In this document: positions 25,801 through 33,912 of the stretch, piece by piece | Layout of the letters: every line of letters starts with the position of its first letter | Numbering within the stretch: the first letter of the stretch is position 1 | Source: Acidaminococcus timonensis | GTDB taxonomy: Bacteria; Bacillota; Negativicutes; Acidaminococcales; Acidaminococcaceae | DNA length: 64,000 nt | Assembly (NCBI RefSeq): GCF_900106585.1 | Contig: NZ_FNWH01000006.1 | Location: 558,001-622,000, forward strand | Reading direction: 5' to 3' | The notes under the pieces: model-generated | The model's input: only the letters and a program-made list of their open reading frames with translations | Told to the model about the DNA's origin: nothing | Databases searched by the model: none | Position numbers and translations under genes: made by a program

Positions 25801-26913
25801 GAAAGTTTCCTCAAGGGAAAGGAAGTCACCGGCACGAAGCATCTGCTGCTCATTACGGATGACAGTAAGAATGCCACCTTCAGCGGCCTGACCCTTGACA
25901 AAGGCGGCCTCTGGGATGTGACGCCCACCATCCAGAACGGGCAGTATGTCCATGATGTGATGGGCGTGAAGGATGCCAATGACAAACAGTGGTACCTGAC
26001 CAAACTGGAAAAGAAAGCCAACAAAGACACCATCCCCCTCATGAAAGCTGCCGATAACAGCTATGCCCGCTACCGCCTGGACATCGACAGCCTGAGAAAG
26101 CGCATGGGAGATCTCCGTTTCCGGAATAGTAAGGACGATTCCGGCATCTGGGTCCGGGATTTCCATGGCGCCTATGAAGGACAGGGCACAGACAGCCGAT
26201 ACAACGGTTTCCAGCTGGGCTATGACCACGCTGCCAATGAAAAGAGCGTTTACGGGTTCTTCGGAGAGCGGACCATTTCCAATCCGAAATACAGCTATGG
26301 TTCCTCCAAAGACCACGGCCTTTCCGGCGGCCTCTACGGCACCTGGTTCGGGGACAGCGGTGTATATACCGACGTGGTGGCCAAATGGGGCCGGGACGAT
26401 ACCAGCCTCAGGACCTGGGGCGACTATCCTGACAGGGCCGACTATCGCACCCGCAGCGAAAGTCTTTCTGTGGAATGGGGCAAAACCTTCACTAGAAACG
26501 ACGGTCTCTTCCTGGAACCGGAAGCACAGATGGTGCTGGGCCGCCTGGCAAGCAAAGACTACACCACCAGCCGTGGCAGGACGGTGCACATGGGGAACTA
26601 TGACAGCGCCATCGGCCGCCTGGGCATCCTTCTGGGCAAACGGGTAACGGAAGGAAAACATCCTTACGACTATTACCTGAAATTCTCTGTGCTCCACGAA
26701 TTCGGCGGGGAAAGGAAGTTCCATCTGGCAGCGCCCGACGGAGAAACCATGGACTACAGCGAAGACTACGGAGACACATGGCAGGAAGCCGGTTTCGGCG
26801 GCACCTGGCACATCAATGATCACACCAGTCTTTACGCGGACGCAGAAAGAAGCTTTGGGGGGAACTGGAATAAGAAATGGCAGTGGAACGTGGGCGTCAA
26901 CTGGCAGTTCTGA
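22828..26913 (+). CDS. Autotransporter with outer-membrane beta-barrel
   Basis: Type Va secreted protein of 1361 residues. The start at 22828 (MMRMKNKKQ) follows GAAAGGA and gives a signal peptide ending VPVWA-AV. The passenger (about 30-1070) is a repetitive beta-helix, with Gly/Asn/Asp turns and a 93-base repeat around 24375-24560 (VYGI.P.SSSEV.VGERG twice). The C-terminal 270 residues (from RKRMGDLRFRN) are the translocator: alternating aromatic strands ending in the obligatory terminal Phe (WNVGVNWQF). Likely a surface adhesin; the ligand is unknown. The passenger front half is more AT-rich than the barrel, which suggests recombination of passengers. Confidence 0.93.
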   Translation: MMRMKNKKQLTMALALTLALGGSVPVWAAVQSGPLVVTEKGQTVTDDFDVTNCGNRAILEIGSTAAAGTDDVTTVNSKTISGTYSNKGEANGIWVHDEYPGKVNLADGMTVKVDATGNDYNATGIYLEGVDRRHDPKSTDESVNANEEYKNNGNQISSTTVNVGSGTTITVNAEAPERKTGVRLDAHALENHFGHMTVGDNVNLSVKSGAFSYNQTSGFYSLFYGDTVIGNHFTSTAEAVANKDTGETLIRAMESLHDYFHLNRQQVEALSHDQLTMGSDAHLTSTLLVQSPDNGQQLINNEGLVLSRTDFSIGDRLTVDTTQKGVEQDPEKESSYGQGHTVGIFVHDTKTGTIGAGLKNTVTVANRTDDFADGIFLSGWEMTKRRYPDYNPTEEDKKKDTTEISIKEDSHNDVTVTDSAVGTIRGIEMESNSKLNLGKNGEMTVAQIRGKADAVDGIYIDSASTIHMGDNSQNHIVIDSGNAGSIYGINAQSQSKVTLGDGNQQTIRINGGTVTDVYGINPYSSSEVDVGERGTASICINDGTVRNVYGISPHSSSEVNVGERGNVSITQTGGTVSQLYGVYVLDDSKLQIQKNGTISISQKDGKSSSMIYGLEAYNSSTVSAEDGLQIHIDSENDESTGNVNGLYNFFKSHMTLGNNSDISVVVKNTSQQPAKAVVSGMRNILAKSRFGNDLHVQVQADNYGTAEGIRNTGVDLNSGNKKNGSPATMIIGDNLSVDVKASELSNGGAPTVEGIRNGTNHLPGYTFTDGKNTLLTVGKNAQITVTAPDQVTDVSALHSFNHADAEIGDGAVLTVNSHAQNSKGSIINHVVKADDAGKVTFDGAMTLSGSQNAIYSTGDGSSVTAVGEGRKVILGNLESADKGTIKVKLHTGDSLFRGASTVDKGDTELALANGALWDMTDSSTVTTLDHSNGGIVDMAYNKDYQRLDMDAYSGRDGMFLMKTDLDSQTDGDKVYMKRAEAGSQGLVQVHDESFLKGKEVTGTKHLLLITDDSKNATFSGLTLDKGGLWDVTPTIQNGQYVHDVMGVKDANDKQWYLTKLEKKANKDTIPLMKAADNSYARYRLDIDSLRKRMGDLRFRNSKDDSGIWVRDFHGAYEGQGTDSRYNGFQLGYDHAANEKSVYGFFGERTISNPKYSYGSSKDHGLSGGLYGTWFGDSGVYTDVVAKWGRDDTSLRTWGDYPDRADYRTRSESLSVEWGKTFTRNDGLFLEPEAQMVLGRLASKDYTTSRGRTVHMGNYDSAIGRLGILLGKRVTEGKHPYDYYLKFSVLHEFGGERKFHLAAPDGETMDYSEDYGDTWQEAGFGGTWHINDHTSLYADAERSFGGNWNKKWQWNVGVNWQF
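24375..24560 (+). repeat. 93-base direct repeat in the autotransporter passenger
   Basis: Two copies of a 31-codon unit (24375-24467 and 24468-24560) encode VYGI, SSSEV and VGERG at the same spacing, with a more diverged third start at about 24561. This is one extra pair of coils in the beta-helix. Confidence 0.75.
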
Positions 26914-26993
26914 GGCAGGCAAAACAGGCGATGGGAAGAAATGGGGCCTTTCACAAAATATTCCATTAATTTGTATACAAAATACGAAAAACA

Positions 26994-27022
26994 TTGGAAA
27001 ATATCCTTTTCCATGCTACAAT
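26994..27022 (+). promoter_or_regulatory. Promoter of hgdH
   Basis: TTGGAA (26994-26999) is 17 bases from TACAAT (27017-27022). A perfect 10-bp palindrome TTGTATACAA lies just upstream at 26971-26980 and could be an operator. Confidence 0.75.
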
Positions 27023-27090
27023 AAAGACAACGGGCGTAGCCGGTATTTGGCTTGCCCAAATCGCGTTTCCCATTTATAGGAGGTATTGGT

Positions 27091-28086
27091 ATGAAGGTTT
27101 TATGTTATGGTGTAAGAGATGTTGAACTGCCGATTTTTGAAGCCTGCAACAAAGAATTTGGCTATGACATCAAATGCGTTCCTGATTATCTGAATACGAA
27201 AGAAACCGCTGAAATGGCCAAAGGGTTTGATGCAGTCATTCTGCGTGGCAACTGCTTCGCCAACAAACAAAACCTGGACATTTACAAAAAACTGGGCGTA
27301 AAATACATCCTGACCCGTACTGCCGGCACGGATCATATCGATAAGGAATATGCCAAACAACTGGGCTTCCCCATGGCTTTCGTTCCCCGTTATTCTCCCA
27401 ACGCCATTGCTGAACTGGCTGTAACCCAAGCTATGATGCTGCTGCGTCATACGGCTTATACCACCAGCCGTACGTCCAAAAAGAACTTCAAAGTAGATGC
27501 TTTCATGTTCTCCAAAGAAGTACGGAACTGCACCGTGGGTGTTGTGGGCCTGGGCCGTATCGGCCGTGTGGCTGCCCAGATCTTCCATGGCATGGGCGCT
27601 ACCGTCATCGGCGAAGACGTATTCCAGATCAAAGGCATCGAAGATTACTGCACCCAGGTTTCCCTGGATGAACTGCTGGCCAAATCCGACATCATCACCA
27701 TCCACGCTCCGTACATCAAAGAAAACGGCGCTGTGGTTACGAAAGAATTCCTGAACAAGATGAAGGACGGGGCCATCCTGGTGAACTGCGCCCGTGGTCA
27801 GCTGGCTGATACCGCAGCTGTCATCGAAGCCGTTGAAAGCGGCAAACTGGGCGGTTATGGCTGCGACGTTATCGACGGGGAAGCTGAACTGTTCGGCAAA
27901 GACCTGGAAGGTCAAAAACTGACCAACCCCCTGTTCGAAAAACTGATCGACCTGTATCCCAGAGTCCTGATCACTCCCCATCTGGGTTCCTACACCGACG
28001 AAGCCGTGAAGAACATGGTGGAAATCTCCTATCAGAACCTGAAGGAACTGTCCGAAGGCAAGGAATGCCCCAACCAGATCAAATAA
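27091..28086 (+). CDS. hgdH: (R)-2-hydroxyglutarate dehydrogenase (D-2-hydroxyacid dehydrogenase family)
   Basis: NAD-dependent enzyme of 331 residues. The nucleotide-binding GLGRIG is at 153-158 and the catalytic set is Arg235 (NCARGQL), Glu264 and His297 (TPHLGSY). The N-terminus [14 protein letters not shown] and overall sequence match my memory of the A. fermentans enzyme, which reduces 2-oxoglutarate to (R)-2-hydroxyglutarate in glutamate fermentation. The family also includes D-lactate dehydrogenases, so substrate is inferred. TAGGAGGTATTGGT precedes the ATG. Codon use is strongly biased, as for an abundant protein. It is single, with its own promoter and terminator. Confidence 0.88.
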   Translation: MKVLCYGVRDVELPIFEACNKEFGYDIKCVPDYLNTKETAEMAKGFDAVILRGNCFANKQNLDIYKKLGVKYILTRTAGTDHIDKEYAKQLGFPMAFVPRYSPNAIAELAVTQAMMLLRHTAYTTSRTSKKNFKVDAFMFSKEVRNCTVGVVGLGRIGRVAAQIFHGMGATVIGEDVFQIKGIEDYCTQVSLDELLAKSDIITIHAPYIKENGAVVTKEFLNKMKDGAILVNCARGQLADTAAVIEAVESGKLGGYGCDVIDGEAELFGKDLEGQKLTNPLFEKLIDLYPRVLITPHLGSYTDEAVKNMVEISYQNLKELSEGKECPNQIK

Positions 28087-28099
28087 GTCCGACCCTTCC

Positions 28100-28129
28100 A
28101 AAGGCACCGCAGAGAGCGGTGCCTTTTTT
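28100..28129 (+). terminator. Rho-independent terminator after hgdH
   Basis: AAGGCACCGC and GCGGTGCCTT form a perfect hairpin followed by T6. Confidence 0.93.
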
Positions 28130-28133
28130 GTGC

Positions 28134-28139
28134 TATAAT
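28134..28139 (+). promoter_or_regulatory. Extended -10 promoter element before ppk2
   Basis: TGCTATAAT is a perfect -10 with the TGn extension, placed right after the hgdH terminator. No good -35 box is visible because the terminator occupies that position. Confidence 0.55.
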
Positions 28140-28175
28140 GGAAAAGAAATAGGCTGTTGGAAAGAAGGGGTTTCT

Positions 28176-29651
28176 GTGTTAGATATGATCGACTTGAAAA
28201 CAAAGCTTTCCAAAGAAGCATATAATGAAAGAATCGGGGACGAGGAAAACCGTCTGGGATTTCTGCAGCGGGCCATCCGGGATGCCAGGATCCCGGTGAT
28301 CATCCTGTTCGAGGGGTTCCGTGCCTCCTGGCGCAGCCAGCTGATCAACAAGGTGATCCATGCCCTGGACCCCCGGGGCTTTCGGGTGTATTCGGCTTCC
28401 AAAACCACGGAAAAGCAGAAGGAAAGTCCGTTCTTCCTCCAGTTCTGGAAAGAACTGCCGCCGGCAGGACAGATCTCCATCCATCACCGTGCCTGGTATT
28501 TCCTGCGGAACGAACACGCTGTGGGGGATCCGGACGAAGCGGCGGAATGGTACCATGTGAGCTTTGATGAGATCAACAACTTCGAACGGGAACTGGTCCA
28601 GGGTGGGTATGTGGTGATCAAAATCTTCACCCACATTTCCAAGAAGCAGCAGCGGGAGAATCTGGCCAAAGGCATGGAGGCCCTGGGCAGCCGCTGGGAA
28701 AAACTGGCACCAGCAGGCATCGAGGGCGTGGATTACGACGCCTATAGGGATGTGTATGAAAAGATGCTGGCGGCCACCAATACGGATGTGGCGCCCTGGC
28801 ATATCGTCCCCATGGAGGATAAACGTACCGGCATCGAAAGGGTGTTCCAGGTACTGATCACGGCGCTGGAAGAAGCCCTGAAGGACAGACAGCGACCGAT
28901 GGATCCGGAAAAGGGCCCGGTGAAAGATCTGAGCATCCCCAACATCCTGAGCCGGTACAATCCGGACCAGCCCATGGATGAAGAAGAATATGAGAAAAAG
29001 CTGAAAAAGTACCAGAAACGGCTGGGCGAACTGCAGTATGAACTGGCCAAACGGAAGATCGGTACCATCATTGCCTTCGAAGGACAGGATGCCGGTGGCA
29101 AGGGCGGCGCCATCAAGCGGCTGTCCGAATCCTTCGATCCCCTGGGGTATCGGGTGAACCCGGTGAGTGCCCCCAATGAATGGGAAAAGCAGTTCCACTA
29201 CCTGTGGCGGTTCTGGACAAAGGTGCCCCGTCCGGGGGAAATCGCCATTTTCGACCGGACCTGGTATGGCCGGGTGCTGGTGGAGCGGATCGAGGGCTTT
29301 GCCAAGATCAGCGAATGGCGCCGGGCCTATGAGGAAATCAACGACATGGAACGCCAGTGGGTGAAACAGGGGATCATCGTCCAGAAATTCTGGATGCAGA
29401 TCAGCAATGAGGAACAGCTGAAGCGGTTCCAGGACCGGGAAAATGATCCCAACAAGACCTGGAAGATCACGCAGGAAGACTGGCGGAACCGGTCCAAATG
29501 GGACCAGTACGTGGAAGCGGAGAATGAGATGCTGTACCGCACGGATACCCGCGAAGCCCCCTGGACGGTGGTGGAGGCCAACAACAAACTGTTTGCCCGT
29601 CTGAAGGTGCTGGAAACCATGATCCGGCGCATGGAGAGTGCGTTGAAATAA
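28176..29651 (+). CDS. Two-domain polyphosphate kinase 2 family protein (polyphosphate:AMP phosphotransferase type)
   Basis: Protein of about 491 residues made of two PPK2 domains (about 10-250 and 290-491). The C-terminal copy has the intact P-loop FEGQDAGGKGGAIKRL, lid arginines and the FDRTWYGRVLVER motif. In the N-terminal copy these are changed to FEGFRASWRSQLINKV and HHRAWYFL, so it has lost catalytic residues. Such tandem proteins phosphorylate AMP with polyphosphate. Start: GTG at 28176 with AAAGAAGGGG close upstream; the ATG at 28185 is an alternative. Confidence 0.9.
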   Translation: MLDMIDLKTKLSKEAYNERIGDEENRLGFLQRAIRDARIPVIILFEGFRASWRSQLINKVIHALDPRGFRVYSASKTTEKQKESPFFLQFWKELPPAGQISIHHRAWYFLRNEHAVGDPDEAAEWYHVSFDEINNFERELVQGGYVVIKIFTHISKKQQRENLAKGMEALGSRWEKLAPAGIEGVDYDAYRDVYEKMLAATNTDVAPWHIVPMEDKRTGIERVFQVLITALEEALKDRQRPMDPEKGPVKDLSIPNILSRYNPDQPMDEEEYEKKLKKYQKRLGELQYELAKRKIGTIIAFEGQDAGGKGGAIKRLSESFDPLGYRVNPVSAPNEWEKQFHYLWRFWTKVPRPGEIAIFDRTWYGRVLVERIEGFAKISEWRRAYEEINDMERQWVKQGIIVQKFWMQISNEEQLKRFQDRENDPNKTWKITQEDWRNRSKWDQYVEAENEMLYRTDTREAPWTVVEANNKLFARLKVLETMIRRMESALK

Positions 29652-29960
29652 GGGTGCTTTTGCGTTTACAAACAGGAGAAAAAACAGTAAAATAAAGGTT
29701 ACTGTAAGTGGTTAGTGAATCGTGGATAGTGATTCGTGAAGGAAGCCAGTTGACGCTGGCTATGAAGCAATCCCTCTGGGCGACCTGAGAACGGACGTCC
29801 CTCATGGGCCGTCCCTACGCAGTTTGTTGCAAATCATATGAAACGGGAACTTTGATAACAGGGATATCCGCCCTTTTCAAGGGCGGGGGACCAGCCGAAT
29901 GGCTGGTGGTGGGTTCCCATCACTAGCCACTCATCACTAACAACTGGCAACTAAAATCGA
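29652..29960. repeat. Spacer composed of short hairpin repeats
   Basis: Contains a GAAGCCAG/CTGGC hairpin (from 29741; related copy at 37374), an element (29777-29822) that matches 4289-4334 with paired stem changes GGACG/CGTCC versus GGATG/CATCC, and a partial copy of the large repeat (29868-29912: CCGCCCTT/AAGGGCGG hairpin then ACCAGCC/GGCTGGT hairpin). CACTAGCCACT-type repeats follow. No gene seen. Confidence 0.7.
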
Positions 29961-29970
29961 GGTGAGGAAA

Positions 29971-30774
29971 ATGGCGGGATTTGCTTTCGAAGAAAAAGAC
30001 GGGATCCGGTGGGGCTGTTTTCCTGCCTGGAAAGACCTGGGCGTGGGGCACGGATTCACCTGCCGCAGGGGCGGGGAAAGCAACCTGACCCCGGGGGGTC
30101 TCAATATGGCCCTCCATGTGGGGGATGATCCGGAAAAAGTCCTGAGGAACCGGCAGAAAGCGGCCCGGGCCATGGGCTTTGCGCTGAACCGGACGGCCAC
30201 CTGTGCCCAGGTACATGGCACCGTGCTGGCCCGAGTCACGGAAGAGGAAGCCGGCCGGGGTGCCCTGGAACTGGATACCACCCTTCCGGGTACCGACGGG
30301 CTGCTGACCGATTGCAGGGATCTGCCCCTGATGCTTTTTTATGCGGACTGTACGCCGGTACTGCTGGTGGATACGGAAAGCCCTGCCATCGCCGTGCTCC
30401 ATGCAGGCTGGCGGGGCAGCGTGGGCCGGATTGCCCAGAAAGGTGTACAGGCGATGCACCAGTGGTACGGCACCAGGCCGGAAGCTATCCTGGCGGGCAT
30501 CGGACCCAGCATCGGGCCCTGCTGTTACGAGGTGGATGAAAAGGTACGGGACCGGGCCAGCGGGTTTGAAGGGTGCTTCACCCCCCACGGGACAGGACAT
30601 TATCTGCTCAACCTGTGGGAACTGAACCGGCAGCAGCTGGTGGAGGCAGGCGTTCGCCCGGAACACATCAGCGTGGCCGGGATCTGTACCAGTTGCCGGA
30701 ATGAAGCCTATTTTTCCTACCGGAAGGAAAAGGGAAAAACGGGCCGCCTGGCGGCGGTACTGTGGCGAAAGTAA
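29971..30774 (+). CDS. pgeF: Peptidoglycan editing factor PgeF (YlmD/YfiH, laccase-domain family)
   Basis: Cu-oxidase_4 family protein of 267 residues. The conserved metal site is His82 (QVHGT), Cys127 (ADCTPV) and His144 (HAGWRGS). Family members hydrolyse wrongly built UDP-MurNAc-L-Ser or act as purine nucleoside phosphorylases. I choose the ATG at 29971, which GAGGTGAGG precedes, over the GTG at 29962. It is the ylmD position of a ylm cluster; yggS follows after a repeat-containing gap. Confidence 0.92.
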   Translation: MAGFAFEEKDGIRWGCFPAWKDLGVGHGFTCRRGGESNLTPGGLNMALHVGDDPEKVLRNRQKAARAMGFALNRTATCAQVHGTVLARVTEEEAGRGALELDTTLPGTDGLLTDCRDLPLMLFYADCTPVLLVDTESPAIAVLHAGWRGSVGRIAQKGVQAMHQWYGTRPEAILAGIGPSIGPCCYEVDEKVRDRASGFEGCFTPHGTGHYLLNLWELNRQQLVEAGVRPEHISVAGICTSCRNEAYFSYRKEKGKTGRLAAVLWRK

Positions 30775-30900
30775 TTGTCCTTCCCTGCGACGGCTGTGAC
30801 GAATAGGAACAGCCTAGTCCCGTGGGAAAGGGAAGGGGGACCGTCCGTATGGACGGTGGATGGGTTTTACACCAGATGTGAGACTCCTGCCCGCTTCCTT
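30775..30900 (+). repeat. Partial modular hairpin repeat between pgeF and yggS
   Basis: TTGTCCTTCCC, the CGACGG...GACGAATAGGA block and a variable hairpin ACCGTCC/GGACGGT (30840-30857) are recognisable, the last a third pairing version of this stem. Confidence 0.75.
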
Positions 30901-30939
30901 TCAGAGGGATACAAATTCATAAAGGAGATGGGGTTTCCC

Positions 30940-31644
30940 ATGTTACAAGACAATATTGCAACGGTGCAGGCCAGAATCAACGAGGCTCTGGCCAGACGGA
31001 CCGAACCCAAGATCACCGGGAATACGGTGACCATCCTGGCAGTGACCAAGAACCATCCTGCTTCTGTAATCACCGATACCCTGGCCTGCGGGCTGACGGA
31101 AATCGGTGAAAACCGGGTGCAGGAAGCCATGCACAAACAGGCCGTGTTGCCTGCCGGCGGCCACTGGCATCTGATCGGCCATCTGCAGACCAACAAGGCC
31201 AAACATGCGGTGGAACATTTTGACATGATCGAAAGTGTGGACAGTCTGAAGATCCTGGACCATCTGGAAAAGGCGGCTGTGGAACTGGGCAAGATGCAGG
31301 ATGTGCTGCTGCAGATCAACGAGGCCGGGGAAGAGCAGAAAAGCGGCTTTGCCCCCGAAGACTTCCGGGCCGCCATTCCGGAACTGAAGAACTATCCCCA
31401 TATCCGGGTGCGGGGGGTCATGGTGATCGCCCAGGCGACGGACCATGTGGAAGAGACCCGTCCGGTATTCGCCGCCGGGTACAAGGATTTCGTCTATCTG
31501 AAAGAGGCTCTGAAGAGCGACGCCGTGGATACCCTTTCCATGGGCATGACCCACGATTACTGGATCGCCGTGGAAGAAGGGGCCAATGAGGTGCGGGTAG
31601 GGTCCGCCCTGTTCGGCGCCCGGGATTACTCCCTGAAATTTTAA
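30940..31644 (+). CDS. yggS: PLP homeostasis protein YggS/YlmE
   Basis: PLP-binding TIM-barrel of 234 residues. The cofactor lysine is Lys37 in LAVTKNHP; GENRVQEA, WHLIGHLQTNKAK, SMGMTHDYWIAVEEGANEVRVGSALFG are family signatures. It controls free PLP and amino-acid balance. An ATG at 30928 is in frame but touches the AAAGGAG site, so 30940 is more likely. It heads a run of genes with sepF and proC. Confidence 0.94.
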   Translation: MLQDNIATVQARINEALARRTEPKITGNTVTILAVTKNHPASVITDTLACGLTEIGENRVQEAMHKQAVLPAGGHWHLIGHLQTNKAKHAVEHFDMIESVDSLKILDHLEKAAVELGKMQDVLLQINEAGEEQKSGFAPEDFRAAIPELKNYPHIRVRGVMVIAQATDHVEETRPVFAAGYKDFVYLKEALKSDAVDTLSMGMTHDYWIAVEEGANEVRVGSALFGARDYSLKF

Positions 31645-31662
31645 ACAGAAATGGTGGAAAAC

Positions 31663-32295
31663 ATGAAAAACAAATTGAAGAAGTTCCTGTCCTATTTCGG
31701 CCTGTCCAACAGCCAGGACCTGCAGGAGGATGCACCGCTGGAAGATACGGAAGAACAGGACGACAGCAAGGTGGTGCCCATGTTCGGCAGCGGTTCCAGC
31801 TGGCGGGATAAAAGTTATGAGAAGGACAGCGATCCTTCCTATGACAAGCCCTATGAAAAATCCTACGAGAAGCCTTATGACAAGGTGTTCGACAAGGATT
31901 ACGGCAAGGACTACACCAAGGAGTACAGCAGGGACTACGGCCGTGAGGAAGAATCCCGCGGTACGACCACCCGCAGCGGGGACAAGGTACTGTCCATGCC
32001 GGTGAACCGGAATCCGGTCAGTGTGGTGGTCATCGAACCCATCGACTTCAATGACAGCCAGAAAATGGCCGATTACCTGTGCAAGAACCAGCCGGTGGTG
32101 ATCAATTTCGAAGACACCGATGCGGATGTACGGAAACGGATCATCGACTTCATCAGCGGCACCATCTATGCCCTGGACGGCACCCTGCGGAAAATCGGAC
32201 GGAACCTGCTGGTGTGCGCTCCGCCCAATGTGGATATCGATACGGAAAATACCAATTTTGGTTCGGAAGGGAGTAATGATCCGTGGCAGCGTTAA
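31663..32295 (+). CDS. sepF: Cell division protein SepF
   Basis: Protein of 210 residues. The N-terminal amphipathic helix (MKNKLKKFLSYFGL) is the membrane anchor, and residues about 110-200 are the SepF core (SVVVIEPIDFNDSQKMADYL, NFEDTD, RIIDFISGTIYALDGTLRKIG). SepF binds FtsZ and tethers it to the membrane. The linker 48-95 is an unusual Tyr/Lys/Asp-rich periodic stretch (SYDKPYEKSYEKPYDKVFDK). The start at 31663 gives the canonical N-terminus; one at 31651 has no ribosome site. It overlaps proC. Confidence 0.94.
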   Translation: MKNKLKKFLSYFGLSNSQDLQEDAPLEDTEEQDDSKVVPMFGSGSSWRDKSYEKDSDPSYDKPYEKSYEKPYDKVFDKDYGKDYTKEYSRDYGREEESRGTTTRSGDKVLSMPVNRNPVSVVVIEPIDFNDSQKMADYLCKNQPVVINFEDTDADVRKRIIDFISGTIYALDGTLRKIGRNLLVCAPPNVDIDTENTNFGSEGSNDPWQR

Positions 32296-33101
32296 ACAAT
32301 ACGAAAATCACCTTCATTGGTTGTGGCGCCATGGGGGAAGCCATTTTGAAAGGGATCCTGAACGGGGGTCTGGTGACGAAGGAACAGGTGACCGCTGCCG
32401 TGCCCACGGCCAGACGGCAGGCGTATCTGAAGGATACCTATGCCATTGCTGTGACCGGTGACAACAAAGAAGCAGTCAAGGATGCCGACCTGGTGATTCT
32501 GGCGGTGAAACCGCAGATGGCCAGGACGGCTGTGACGAAGGAACTGGTGGATGCGTTGCCGGAAGGGGCCCGGATCCTGTCCATCATGGGCAGCTATGAC
32601 CTGGCCATGCTCCATGACCTGGTGCCGGATCATCCGGTGATCCGCACCATGCCCAACACCCCGCTGGCTGTGGGGATGGGAATGACGGCCCTGACCGGTG
32701 ACGACCAGGTGAGCGAAGATTTCATGGAAGCGGCGGAAGCCATCTTCAACAGCTGTGGCGAAACGGTGCGGGTGGACGAAAAATCCATGGAAGCCATCAC
32801 GGCCATCAGCGGTTGCGGTCCCGGCTACCTGTTCGTGGTCATCGATGCCCTGGCAGATGCCGGTGTCATGGCCGGACTGCCCCGGGCCATGGCCATCAAA
32901 CTGGCGGCCCAGACCATGGCCGGCAGCGGCATGATGGCCCTGAAGACCGGGCTGCATCCGGCCCAGTTGCGGGATCAGGTGACCAGCCCCGGTGGCACCA
33001 CCATTGCAGGGATCAAGGCCCTGGAAAACCACGGAGTGAGAGGAGCGTTTTACGATGCGGTACAGGCCGTTCTGGACCGGAGCGCCGCATTGAAGAAATA
33101 A
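32283..33101 (+). CDS. proC: Pyrroline-5-carboxylate reductase
   Basis: NAD(P)-dependent reductase of 272 residues, last step of proline synthesis. The Rossmann motif ITFIGCGAMGEAIL is at the start, VKPQ and MPNTP follow, and the signature GGTTIAGIKALENHGVRGAFYDAV is near the end. The start is a GTG at 32283, 13 bases inside sepF, with GAAGGGAG upstream. In this cluster it occupies the place of ylmG. Confidence 0.94.
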   Translation: MAALNNTKITFIGCGAMGEAILKGILNGGLVTKEQVTAAVPTARRQAYLKDTYAIAVTGDNKEAVKDADLVILAVKPQMARTAVTKELVDALPEGARILSIMGSYDLAMLHDLVPDHPVIRTMPNTPLAVGMGMTALTGDDQVSEDFMEAAEAIFNSCGETVRVDEKSMEAITAISGCGPGYLFVVIDALADAGVMAGLPRAMAIKLAAQTMAGSGMMALKTGLHPAQLRDQVTSPGGTTIAGIKALENHGVRGAFYDAVQAVLDRSAALKK

Positions 33102-33102
33102 T

Positions 33103-33900
33103 ATGGCAAACAATCAACAACAACGGGAAACGGTATTGCGCTATTTCAAGGCCAGCGGAGACGAGGAGCTGGCAGCCCAGTTGCTGGATCTGGCCGACGG
33201 GGCAAGGAAGAGCCGCCGGTTCAGGGTGACAGGGTTCCTGGATCCCCATGGCCAGAATGTGGCGGAGATCGTGGCCGCCAACTTTCCCCAGGTGCGGTAT
33301 GAACTGAATGGGGGCTTCCACAATGGGGAACGGCAGAAGGTGGCTTTCGTCAGCGAAGACTTTTACGGCCAGCCGGACTTTGCCATTACGGCCCTGGAAA
33401 TCCTGTGGGACAAGCGGTACTATGAAATCGGCCACCGGGATGTGCTGGGGGCCTTCATGGGTCTGGGCTGCAAACGGGAGATCCTGGGCGACATCGTGTT
33501 CATCGATGAGGGGGCCCAGATCGTGGTGGATACCCCCATGGTGGAGTACGTGCTCAGCAACCTGACCAAAATCGGTGCGGCCACGGTGGAAGTGAAGGAA
33601 ATCCCTCTCAGCGACCTGAAGGAAAAGGAACAGAAGATCAAACTGATCAGCGCCACGGTGGCGGCCCTGCGGCTGGATGCGGTGGCAGCCAGCGGGTACG
33701 GGGCCAGCCGCAGCCGGATGGCGGACGAAATCAAGGGCCAGAACGTGAAACTGAACTGGCAGGACGCCAAGAGTCCGTCCCAGACCGTGAAGGAGGGGGA
33801 TGTGATTTCCTTCCGCAGCCGGGGAAGAGTGGAGCTGGCCGAAGTGCGGGGCACCACGAAGAAGGGGCGGTACGCCATTACACTGAAGAGATATATCTAA
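33103..33900 (+). CDS. S4-domain RNA-binding protein YlmH
   Basis: Protein of 265 residues. The first 170 residues are the YlmH-specific region (FLDPHGQNVAEIVAAN, LGAFMGLGCKREILGDI), and residues about 180-245 are an S4 domain (LRLDAVAASGYGASRSRMADEIKGQNVKLN, VKEGDVISFRSRGR). Members are tied to division and, more recently, to ribosome-associated quality control. It follows proC with one base between. Confidence 0.92.
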   Translation: MANNQQQRETVLRYFKASGDEELAAQLLDLADGARKSRRFRVTGFLDPHGQNVAEIVAANFPQVRYELNGGFHNGERQKVAFVSEDFYGQPDFAITALEILWDKRYYEIGHRDVLGAFMGLGCKREILGDIVFIDEGAQIVVDTPMVEYVLSNLTKIGAATVEVKEIPLSDLKEKEQKIKLISATVAALRLDAVAASGYGASRSRMADEIKGQNVKLNWQDAKSPSQTVKEGDVISFRSRGRVELAEVRGTTKKGRYAITLKRYI

Positions 33901-33912
33901 GGGGAAATCATC

